Notes under the pieces: generated by a model
The model's input: the letters and a program-made list of their open reading frames with translations, nothing else
The model's database searches: none
Told to the model about the DNA's origin: nothing
Assembly (NCBI GenBank): GCA_964249405.1
Contig: CAXUBX010000058.1
Location: 1-20,247 of the forward strand
DNA: 20,247 nt
From: CAXTPV01 sp964249405
GTDB lineage: Bacteria > Pseudomonadota > Alphaproteobacteria > Acetobacterales > Acetobacteraceae
Reading direction: 5' to 3'
Position numbers and translations under genes: made by a program
Part shown: positions 7,704-15,029 of the stretch, piece by piece
How positions within the stretch are numbered: the stretch's first letter is position 1
Layout of the letters: each line of letters opens with the position of its first letter

Positions 7704-9173
7704 TCAATCGTCCCGGTGGCGGACCTCGAAGATGTTCAGGCCCCAGGCGGGCAGGTCGAGATAGAGGCCGTTCCGGGCGATTTCCGCACCGTTCCGCTCG
7801 TAGGCCTCGTCGCCGGCGAGATCGTCGAGCCTGACCGTGCCGCCGGGCGGCAGGTCGAGGAACACGCGGCACTGTCCCTGCCCGGCCGCATGGTTGGCGA
7901 CGACCAGGATCAGGCTGCCGGCGCTTGCCCACTGGAACAGCACGAACCCGGCATGGCTCGGATTGCCGGTCCATGCGGCTTCCGGCGCGAGCGGGGTGAA
8001 GCGGCCGTCGTGGAACACGTCCCGACCGAGGATCCCGAACAGACGGTCGAAGTAGGCGCGGACCGTCCGGTCGCCCGGCTCGTCGGGGCCGCGGCCGAGA
8101 TGCATCGACACGTGGTGGCGGGCGCCGTCCGCCTGGCCGTCATGGGTGAAGCGGAGCCCGGGCGCGAGCAGGGCCAGAGCGGTCGCGGTCCGGCTGATCG
8201 GCCACGGGAACATCGTCGCCGCCCTGGCCTCGTCGTGGTTCTCGGTGAAGCGGGCGAGATGCGACTGCCGGTCGACCGGCCCCGACAGACACTCTCGCAC
8301 TCGTCCGGCATCGCGGGCGGCGAGCGCGTCGTAGAGCGCCTTGTCGTAAGCGTAGTCGAAGCCGCGTGCGAGCAGCGCATCCTCGAGGCCCCAGTAGACC
8401 TCGGCCAGGAAGACGAAATCCGGGTGCTGGCGGCGGACCGCGCCGATCGCGCCCGGCCAGAAATCGGCGGCGTCGCGCTGCCAGGTCCGGCGGACCACCT
8501 CGGGGAGCACGAGCATCGCCATGTCCGCGCGCACGCCGTCGCAGCGACCGGCGACGGCGAGGAGGCATTCGGCCATCCGCGTCTGGGTTCGGGGGTGGGC
8601 GTAGTCGAGCTGCAGCGTGTCGGCCCAGCCGGGGAAATAGGGGTCGCGCCCGAGGGCGATGACCCGTTCGCCCTCCGCGGTCTCGACACGGCGCCAGTTG
8701 AGCGGATCGGTCTCGATCGCGTGTGCGTCGCCGCCGACATAGAGGTCCGGCTCGCCATGCACCCAGGGGTGGTCGGGTGCGGTGTGGTTCGGGATGAAGT
8801 CGAGCATCAGGCGCACCCCGCGCGCGGCGAGACGCGCCCGCAGCCGGGCGAGCGCGCCCTCGCCGCCGAACCGATCGGCCACGACGTATCCGGTGATCGC
8901 GAAAGGGCTGCCCGTGATGTCGCCCGTCGACCATGTCCCGAGCGTCTCGTCGGCGGCGCGACGCACCGCCTGGTCGCCACGCGAAATCGCCCGTGCCGCA
9001 TCTCCGGTCTGCCAAACCCCGAGCATCCAGAGCCAGTCGACGGAGGGTGGAAGCACCGCGTCGAGCACCGTCTCGTCGACGTCGTCCAGCGTCGCCGTCC
9101 GCCCGAGCCGGCGGGTCAGCCTGGACAGCAGGAGCGTCGTGCTGACCTGATGCAGGAGAGGAAAGCGTCGCAC
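7704..9173 (-). CDS. GH13 alpha-amylase-family glycoside hydrolase
   Basis: A 489-residue (beta/alpha)8 glycosidase of family GH13, acting on alpha-glucosidic sugars by a retaining mechanism. All four conserved regions are visible: DFIPNH (125-130), GVRADMAM with nucleophile Asp217, FLAEVYW with acid/base Glu258, and ENHDE with Asp314. A beta-rich C-terminal domain follows. No signal peptide is evident, so it is probably cytosolic. It could be a hydrolase or a transglycosylase of trehalose, glycogen or oligosaccharide metabolism. The best start is GTG at 9173, two bases after the gluQ TGA; no upstream start exists in frame and no good Shine-Dalgarno is seen, suggesting re-initiation after gluQ. 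No other glycogen or trehalose gene is near. Confidence 0.85.
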   Translation of the reverse strand: MRRFPLLHQVSTTLLLSRLTRRLGRTATLDDVDETVLDAVLPPSVDWLWMLGVWQTGDAARAISRGDQAVRRAADETLGTWSTGDITGSPFAITGYVVADRFGGEGALARLRARLAARGVRLMLDFIPNHTAPDHPWVHGEPDLYVGGDAHAIETDPLNWRRVETAEGERVIALGRDPYFPGWADTLQLDYAHPRTQTRMAECLLAVAGRCDGVRADMAMLVLPEVVRRTWQRDAADFWPGAIGAVRRQHPDFVFLAEVYWGLEDALLARGFDYAYDKALYDALAARDAGRVRECLSGPVDRQSHLARFTENHDEARAATMFPWPISRTATALALLAPGLRFTHDGQADGARHHVSMHLGRGPDEPGDRTVRAYFDRLFGILGRDVFHDGRFTPLAPEAAWTGNPSHAGFVLFQWASAGSLILVVANHAAGQGQCRVFLDLPPGGTVRLDDLAGDEAYERNGAEIARNGLYLDLPAWGLNIFEVRHRDD

Positions 9174-9175
9174 GA

Positions 9176-10039
9176 TCAGGCGGGGACGGCTTCGAGACCG
9201 GCCATCGTCGTCACCTCTTCGGCGGATATTCCGTGTGCGCGGAGCGACCGGATCGACCGAGCGCCGTCGCGCTTCGACAGCCGCCGCCCGGTGTCGTCCC
9301 GCAACAATCGGTGGAAGGCATACCGCGGCGCGGGCCAGCCGAACAGGTCCTGCAGCAGCCGGTGGACGCCGGTCACCGATGCAAGATCCTCTGCGCGCGT
9401 CACCAGCGTGACCCCGGTGAGCGCGTCGTCATGGGTCGCGGCAAGATGATAGCTCGCGGGCGCGTCGCTGCGTCCGAGCACGACGTCCCCGAAGCGCGCG
9501 GGATCGCAGGCGACGGTCTCGCCGCCGGCGGTCGCGAACGAAAGCGGGCGCCGCACGCGCCGGAGCGCCCGATCGAGGTCGAGCCTGATCGCGAACGGCG
9601 CGCCGGACGCGATGCGGTCGACCCGTTCGGCCTCCGAGAGCGTGCGGCAGGTCCCGGGGTAGAGCGGCGACCCGTCGGGATCGTGCGGCGCGTTGCCGAT
9701 CCTGGCGACCTCGCGCGCGACCGCGGCCCTCGTGCAGAAGCAGGGATAGGCGAGGCTCCGCGCGCTCAGGTCGGACAGGCAGCGTGCGTAGTCGTCGAGG
9801 TGATCGGACTGGACGCGGACCGGCTCGTCCGGCGCGAGCCCGAGCCAGTCGAGGTCTTCCAGCGCGGCGGAGGCGTATTCCGGCCGGCACCGTGCCCGGT
9901 CGATGTCTTCGATTCGGACCAGGAACCGACCGCCGGTCGCCCGGGCATGGGTGGCGGCAAACCAGGCGCTATGGAGGTGGCCAAGGTGGAGGAAGCCCGT
10001 CGGGCTTGGCGCGAACCGTGTCCGTTCAGGCGCTTGCAT
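9176..10039 (-). CDS. gluQ: Glutamyl-Q tRNA(Asp) synthetase
   Basis: A 287-residue truncated paralogue of glutamyl-tRNA synthetase that lacks the anticodon-binding domain. The family attaches glutamate to the queuosine base at position 34 of tRNA(Asp). Evidence: RFAPSPTGFLHLGH with the HIGH-type signature HLGH at 18-21, RIEDID at 42-47, the zinc site formed by Cys100, Cys102, Tyr127 and Cys131, and the KMSKS-type loop RLSKRD at about 253-258. The length is typical for GluQ rather than for the roughly 470-residue GltX. The ATG at 10039 has an AGGA Shine-Dalgarno (10048-10045) at 5 bases. It is the first gene of the minus-strand run. Confidence 0.93.
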   Translation of the reverse strand: MQAPERTRFAPSPTGFLHLGHLHSAWFAATHARATGGRFLVRIEDIDRARCRPEYASAALEDLDWLGLAPDEPVRVQSDHLDDYARCLSDLSARSLAYPCFCTRAAVAREVARIGNAPHDPDGSPLYPGTCRTLSEAERVDRIASGAPFAIRLDLDRALRRVRRPLSFATAGGETVACDPARFGDVVLGRSDAPASYHLAATHDDALTGVTLVTRAEDLASVTGVHRLLQDLFGWPAPRYAFHRLLRDDTGRRLSKRDGARSIRSLRAHGISAEEVTTMAGLEAVPA

Positions 10040-10213
10040 GGCGTTCCTGTGAAACCACTATGACGATCAACCACCCTGGAACCGGCGACGGGGTGATCGC
10101 CTTGCGACCTTGTGGGGGCTCTGCTTTAACGAGGCAACTTTGTCGGCGACGCCTGGGACGCGAACCGCTTCCCTGGCCGGAAGGCTCGGTGCCGCCCCAG
10201 AAGGAACGCGCCC
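10040..10213. promoter_or_regulatory. Divergent intergenic region between gluQ and the HNH gene
   Basis: These 174 bases separate two divergent genes and must hold promoters for both unless transcription enters from elsewhere. The stretch is less GC-rich in parts (around 10045-10075 and 10102-10140). It contains one plausible plus-strand sigma70-like promoter, listed separately, and the gluQ Shine-Dalgarno. I saw no convincing operator palindrome or riboswitch. Confidence 0.5.
10102..10130 (+). promoter_or_regulatory. Candidate sigma70-type promoter for the HNH gene
   Basis: TTGCGA at 10102-10107 and TTTAAC at 10125-10130 are separated by exactly 17 bases and face the HNH gene. That would put transcription start near 10137, leaving a leader of about 75 bases. 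Each hexamer departs from consensus at two positions, so this is only a candidate. Confidence 0.35.
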
Positions 10214-10774
10214 GTGCCCGATGGCGGTCACCACCTCCCGGCTCTCGTGCTGAACGCGGACTTCCGTCCGCTGTCCTATTTCCCGCTCTCGGTCTGGTGC
10301 TGGCAGGACGCCGTGAAGGCCGTGTTCCTCGACCGGGTGAGCGTGCTGAGCGAGTACGAGACGCTCGTGCGCTCGCCGTCCTGCTCGATCCGGCTGCCGA
10401 GCGTCATCGCACTCAAGGATTTCATCCCCTCCTCGCGCCGGCCGGCCTTCACGCGTTTCAACGTGTTCCTGCGCGACAATTTCGCCTGCCAGTATTGCGG
10501 CGACCGGCTTCCGACCTCGGAACTCACCTTCGACCACGTCGTCCCGCGTTCCCGGGGCGGCCGCACGACCTGGGACAACGTCGTGACCGCCTGTGGATCG
10601 TGCAATCTCCTGAAGGGGTCGCGCCTGCCGCGCGAGTGCCGGATGTTCCCGCGCCACAAGGTCGGGCAGCCGACCACGTGGGAGCTCCAGGAGAACGGGC
10701 GCTCGTTCCCGCCGAACTATCTCCACGCCTCGTGGCGCGACTATCTCTACTGGGACATCGAGCTCGAAAGCTGA
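10214..10774 (+). CDS. HNH endonuclease family protein
   Basis: A 186-residue protein with a zinc-ribbon HNH (beta-beta-alpha metal) nuclease domain. Visible are Cys92-x2-Cys95 (FACQYCG), the catalytic FDHVVPRSRGG with Asp107/His108, Asn122 in TTWDNVV, and Cys127-x2-Cys130-Asn131 (CGSCNLLKG). An N-terminal segment beginning ALVLNADFRPLSYFPLSVW precedes it. Such stand-alone HNH proteins are widespread and conserved in alphaproteobacteria, but their biological role is not established. The start is GTG at 10214, supported by AAGGA at 10201-10205. There is no sign of an intron, intein, restriction partner or phage context. The next gene begins 54 bases downstream on the same strand. Confidence 0.88.
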   Translation: MPDGGHHLPALVLNADFRPLSYFPLSVWCWQDAVKAVFLDRVSVLSEYETLVRSPSCSIRLPSVIALKDFIPSSRRPAFTRFNVFLRDNFACQYCGDRLPTSELTFDHVVPRSRGGRTTWDNVVTACGSCNLLKGSRLPRECRMFPRHKVGQPTTWELQENGRSFPPNYLHASWRDYLYWDIELES

Positions 10775-10828
10775 TCGGCGTCCGGCTCCGGGGTTTGCAC
10801 GGGCGCGCTGCGGGCGCATCTCACGCGC

Positions 10829-12043
10829 ATGAGCCAGACCGCACTGTCGCCCGTCCGCGCGCGAGTGGCCGCCGCCGCCTCGAGGCCCGTCGCCTCGGTG
10901 CTTGGCGCGGTCAGCGTGAGCCATCTCCTCAACGACCTCATGCAGGCGCTGCTGCCGGCGATCTATCCGCTGCTGAAGGCGGGATACGGGCTGAGCTTCG
11001 CCGCGATCGGGCTGCTGACCTTCGCCTTCCAGGTCACCGCGTCGCTGCTGCAGCCGCTGGTCGGCCTCTACACGGACCGCCGGCCGCTGCCATGGTCGCT
11101 GCCGCTCGGCATGGTGTTCACCTTCACCGGCCTTCTCCTGCTGTCGCGCGCACCCGACTACCTGTTCCTCGTTCTCGCCGCCTCCCTGGTCGGCGTCGGC
11201 TCCTCGATCTTCCATCCTGAATCGTCCCGGGTCGCGCGGCTTGCCTCGGGCGGACGTCACGGCCTCGCGCAGTCCGTCTTCCAGGTCGGCGGGAACGCCG
11301 GCAGCGCGCTCGGGCCGCTGCTCGCGGCGCTGATCATCCTTCCGGGCGGGCAGAAGCGGATCGCCTGGTTCTCGCTCGCGGCGGTTCTCGCGATGGCGAT
11401 CCTGGCCGGCGTCGGCGCCTGGTACGCGCGCCAGCTCGGCACGCGTGCCGGACGACAGCAGACCGCGGTCGTCCCCACCCTGCCACGCCGCAGGGTCACG
11501 CGCGCGCTGGTGGTGCTGGTCGCGCTCGTATTCTCGAAGTTCTTCTATCTCGCGAGCATCAGCTCGTACCTCATCTTCTATCTGACCAGCACCTTCCACG
11601 TCGGCGTGCGGTCGGCGCAGATCCACCTGTTCCTGTTTCTCGGCGCGGTCGCCGCCGGGACGGTGATCGGTGGTCCGATCGGCGACCGGATCGGCCGCAA
11701 GCGGGTGATCTGGGCCTCGATCGTCGGCACCCTCCCCTTCACCTTGCTGCTCCCGCATGTCGGGCTGTTCTGGACGACGCCGGTCTCGATCGCGATCGGG
11801 CTGATCATCGCCTCCGCCCAACCGGCGATCGTGGTCTATGCGCAGGAGCTGCTCCCCGGCCGCACCGGCCTTGTTTCGGGCCTGTTCTTCGGTCTGGCGT
11901 TCGGGATGGGCGGGCTCGGCGCCGCGGTGCTCGGCGTGGTCGCCGACGCCACCAGCATCGGGTTCGTCTATCAGGTCTGCGCATTCCTCCCGGCGATCGG
12001 CCTGCTCGCGGCGTTCCTGCCCGAGATGCGGAAAGCTGCCTAA
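10829..12043 (+). CDS. fsr: MFS transporter, fosmidomycin-resistance (Fsr) type
   Basis: A 404-residue inner-membrane transporter with about 12 hydrophobic helices in two halves, of the major facilitator superfamily. Diagnostic stretches are SVSHLLNDLMQALLPAIYPLLK (first helix of Fsr-like proteins; about residues 29-50), the loop GLYTDRRPLPWSLPLGM, GSSIFHPESSRVARLAS, and GGPIGDRIGRKRVIW in the second half. E. coli Fsr exports fosmidomycin; chromosomal homologues probably export other small molecules, so the name indicates family only. The ATG at 10829 lacks a clear Shine-Dalgarno. It ends 29 bases before the convergent sulfotransferase gene; no strong terminator hairpin is seen between them. 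Confidence 0.88.
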   Translation: MSQTALSPVRARVAAAASRPVASVLGAVSVSHLLNDLMQALLPAIYPLLKAGYGLSFAAIGLLTFAFQVTASLLQPLVGLYTDRRPLPWSLPLGMVFTFTGLLLLSRAPDYLFLVLAASLVGVGSSIFHPESSRVARLASGGRHGLAQSVFQVGGNAGSALGPLLAALIILPGGQKRIAWFSLAAVLAMAILAGVGAWYARQLGTRAGRQQTAVVPTLPRRRVTRALVVLVALVFSKFFYLASISSYLIFYLTSTFHVGVRSAQIHLFLFLGAVAAGTVIGGPIGDRIGRKRVIWASIVGTLPFTLLLPHVGLFWTTPVSIAIGLIIASAQPAIVVYAQELLPGRTGLVSGLFFGLAFGMGGLGAAVLGVVADATSIGFVYQVCAFLPAIGLLAAFLPEMRKAA

Positions 12044-12072
12044 GCCCTTGCCGCCGCGCGACGGCTGCGTCG

Positions 12073-13047
12073 TCAGGGGCCGCCGCCGTCGTGGTCTGGT
12101 CGCAGCAATCGCCGGTACGAACGCCCGCTGTTCTCCAGCTCGAAGACACGCCCGGCGATCTTCACGTGCACGACCATCTCGGGATCGGGCGAGAACGCCG
12201 CCACATCGAGCTCGAACGCATGAGGACCGATGCCCGCTGCGTCCAGGTCCGGCCGATGCCGGTCGGCGACCGCCGACGCGATCAGCTTCTGATCGAGGAA
12301 CACCGTGACGGTTTCGGGCTGGGCGGACCCGAGCTGCCTGGCCCAACCTCTCAACCGGCCGCCGATCACGTCGTCCACGTACCCCTCGAAGCGGCGTCGG
12401 GCATCCCGGAGATACGTCTCGCGATCCGGCTCGACGTTGCGGACGAGCGACGCGACGGACGCCTCGTCGTCCGGCAGTCCGCAGAACCTCAGCAGCTCCT
12501 CGACCAGGAGGCGCGGCCGGACCAGCGCCTTCTCGTAGCTCACCAGCAGCACCGGGCAACGCGCCTTGAGCGCGAAGTCGAGCATTCCCTGCAGGTCCTG
12601 GAGAGCCTCGCCGATCGCCTGATGGTTCGAGATCCCTTCGGAAATCGCGTTCCGTCGGGCGATCGCGACCGGGTCCCTGAAAGTCACGACGAGAACCGGG
12701 TTGCGCAGCAGCCCCAGGATGTCGGCGCCATGCAGGTGCAGATGCGGCTTCTTGAATGCCCAGACATCGCTGCGCTGATCGCGTGCGCGCGCGTAGCGCT
12801 CGAACCCGACCAGGTCGTTGTCGAGCAGGAACTCCTGCGCCACCTGGTCCTCGAAGACGACGGTGTCGTGGCGTTCACCGAGATCCACGCCGCGAGAGGA
12901 CAGGACCTGCGCGATCATGCTCGTCCCGGACCTCGCGACGCCTGTAATAACGATCGTCCTGGTGCCGCCGAGGCTGATGTCGCTCGGATTGTCGTTCAGG
13001 ACGACGAGACCAGAGTTCCGGAGGCCCTCCAGATCACTGCAAGACAT
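12073..13047 (-). CDS. P-loop sulfotransferase family protein with C-terminal beta domain
   Basis: A 324-residue protein. The N-terminal two thirds look like a PAPS-dependent sulfotransferase: GVARSGTSM (36-44) is the 5'-phosphosulfate loop and TFRDPVAIARRN (122-133) fits the 3'-phosphate-binding segment. The last 80 or so residues (from about 240) carry a small beta-rich unit with the pattern FLDQKLIASAVADRHRPDL followed by AAGIGPHAFELDV. A similar unit occurs beside glycosyltransferases and polysaccharide-modifying enzymes. No signal peptide or membrane helix is seen. The acceptor is unknown; surface or periplasmic glycans are a reasonable guess because the gene lies 93 bases downstream of mdoG-mdoH on the same strand. 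Distinguishing it from a kinase-like or inactive P-loop protein needs structure comparison. Confidence 0.75.
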   Translation of the reverse strand: MSCSDLEGLRNSGLVVLNDNPSDISLGGTRTIVITGVARSGTSMIAQVLSSRGVDLGERHDTVVFEDQVAQEFLLDNDLVGFERYARARDQRSDVWAFKKPHLHLHGADILGLLRNPVLVVTFRDPVAIARRNAISEGISNHQAIGEALQDLQGMLDFALKARCPVLLVSYEKALVRPRLLVEELLRFCGLPDDEASVASLVRNVEPDRETYLRDARRRFEGYVDDVIGGRLRGWARQLGSAQPETVTVFLDQKLIASAVADRHRPDLDAAGIGPHAFELDVAAFSPDPEMVVHVKIAGRVFELENSGRSYRRLLRPDHDGGGP

Positions 13048-13140
13048 CGCCTGGCTCCACCAGCGCGATCAGCATAAGCCAGGGAAGAAACGAGGCAATA
13101 CGATCCCGCGGATACTCGAGCCGCAGATCGGCAGGAGGTC

Positions 13141-15029
13141 TCAGGAGGCGGTCCGCATCGCCACGGCACGAGCGAGCACCGGGGGCGGATCCCGCTCCTC
13201 CGGGATGAGCAGCAGGCCGGCGCGTTCGAGCGCCCGACCGGCCCGGCGCGAAGCGGTGAGTGCCACGAGCGGGACCGCGAGCCCGAGCCCGACGAGTACC
13301 GGCAGCATCCAGAGCATCAGCGGCAGCGACACCACGAGGGCCGCGACCGCGAGGATCAGGCCGAATGCCGTGTAGCGCCAGTAGGCGCGCCAGACCTCGC
13401 GGAGCGGAACGACACCGCCGTCCCGGGCCTGCGCGTTCCAGCCGGAGTCGCGGCCGAGCAGGATCGAGGCGACGGCGCCGGTCTGCAGCAGCATCGCGAC
13501 CGGTGCCACGAGCCCGCCGAGCACGGTCTCGATCACGATCGAAGCGGCGAGACGGAAGCCGCCACCGGTCCCGCGCCGCGCCTCGCGGTCGAGCAGGACC
13601 GCGATCATCCCGAGCAGCTTCGGCGCCAGCAGGATCGCCATCGTGAACAGGAACACCTGCTCGGCGAGCACCGGGTCGACATGGGGCCAGAGCGGAAACA
13701 GGCTCCGCCTGCGGCCGAAATAGGCCGGGTGGACGAAGCGGGACTGCAGCGAGATCGCGATGCCGGCGAGCAGGAACACCAGCCAGAGCGGCGAGGTCAC
13801 GTAGGACCCGATCCCCATCAGCATGTGCAGTCGGCTGACCCAGTGGAGGCCGCGTGCCGGCAGCACGCGCGCATGCTGGAGATTGCCCTGCGCCCAGCGC
13901 CGGTCGCGGATCGCGATGTCGGTGAGCGAGGGCGGGCTCTCCTCGTACGAGCCCGGGAGCGCCGGCACCATGTGGACCGCCCAGCCGCGACGGCGGAGCA
14001 GCGCGGCCTCGACGAAATCATGGCTGAGCACGTGGCCGCCGAACGGTGTCCGGCCGCCGAGCGTCGGCAGTCCGGCGCAGTCGGCGAAGGCACGGGTGCG
14101 GATCAGCGCGTTGTGGCCCCAGTAGTTGCCCTCCGATCCGTGCCACCAGGCGATGCCGTGCGCGATNNNNNNNNNNNNNNNNNNNNNNNNNNNNNNNNNN
14201 NNNNNNNNNNNNNNNNNNNNNNNNNNNNNNNNNNNNNNNNNNNNNNNNNNNNNNNNNNNNNNNNNNGGCCGACCCCGGGGTTCGCTTCCATCGCCGAGAC
14301 GAGGCGCACGATCGCCGACCCCTCCATCACGCTGTCGGCGTCGAGCGTCAGCATCTGCGGATAGGCGCCGCCGAAGCGTCGGACCCAGTCGCCGACATTG
14401 CCGGCCTTGCGCTCCGTGTTTTCGCGCCGACGACGATAGAACAGGGTGCCGCCGATCGCGGCGGCGCGCTCGCGCAACGCGCCGAAATGGCGCTCCTCTC
14501 CGGCGGCGATGCCGGCGTCCCGGGTGTCGCTCAGCACGAACACGTGGAAGTCCGCGAGCCGGCCGCAGTCCCCGAGCGAGGCGATCATCGCCTCCAGTCC
14601 CGCCACGACGCGCCGCGGATCCTCGTTGTAGGTCGGCATCAGGAGCGCGGTCGGCGTCGCCGGTCGTGGCAACGCACCGCCCGGCGCGATCCCGAGGCCG
14701 AGCCCGCCATGCGACAGCAGCGAGGCGAACCCCGCGAGCGCACTCGTGAAGGCGAGCGCGATCCAGGCGAACAGCACGACGAACAGCACCACCACGAACA
14801 CCCCGAGCGGCGTCACCACGACACCGTTCAGGACCTTGTTCATCGCGAACGCCGCGAACGCGGTGAGCAGGACCGCGCCCCCGATCACGACGAGGCGCCG
14901 GACCGCGACACCGGCGGGCGCGGTCGAAGGCCGGGCCGGCCGGGGCGGCCGCTCGCGAAGGACCTGCGGCGCCATCGCGAGCGGCGCCTCCTCGGGCAGC
15001 GCGCTCCAGCCCGGATCCGGGTCAGTCAC
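13141..15029 (-). CDS. mdoH: Glucans biosynthesis glucosyltransferase H, interrupted by an assembly gap
   Basis: MdoH/OpgH is the inner-membrane glucosyltransferase that builds the beta-1,2-linked backbone of osmoregulated periplasmic glucans from UDP-glucose. The N-terminal part (15029-14268, 254 residues) has two membrane helices, the LLMPTYNEDPRRV start of the GT2 domain, a first Asp in SDTRD and the second in LDADSV. The C-terminal part (14166-13141, 341 residues) has NYWGHNALIR, SHDFVEAALLRR with the third Asp, LPGSYEESPPSL, and RDRRW of the QxxRW motif, then several membrane helices and LIPEERDPP. The two parts are in different frames across the 100 Ns, as expected for a gap of unknown length. 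The start is GTG at 15029, overlapping the mdoG TGA as GTGA. Confidence 0.9.
14167..14266. other. Assembly gap of 100 Ns inside mdoH
   Basis: Exactly 100 Ns, the usual placeholder for a scaffold gap of unknown size. Frame continuity of mdoH needs a true length of 3n+2 bases, so 100 is not the real value if the gene is intact. By comparison with remembered E. coli OpgH, about 29 residues are missing between NPGVG and IAHGIAWW, suggesting about 86 bases. Confidence 0.95.

Noticed and set aside
10214..10774. HNH gene as part of a mobile element, toxin-immunity pair or restriction system
   Set aside because: There is no methylase, immunity gene, integrase, terminal repeats or composition shift nearby. 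The neighbours are ordinary chromosomal genes.
12044..12072. Possible terminator between fsr and the convergent sulfotransferase gene
   Set aside because: Only a four-base GCCG/CGGC stem with a long loop and no T-run is visible, which is too weak to call.
10067..12559. An 830-residue open frame on the minus strand across the HNH gene, fsr and the end of the sulfotransferase gene
   Set aside because: Its translation is compositionally biased (Arg, Glu, Asp, Gly) without any domain, and it lies antisense to three well-supported genes. Long stop-free antisense frames are expected at this GC content.
14167..14266. mdoH as a frameshifted pseudogene
   Set aside because: The frame offset coincides exactly with a run of 100 Ns of arbitrary length, and both flanks are well conserved. 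It is an assembly effect.
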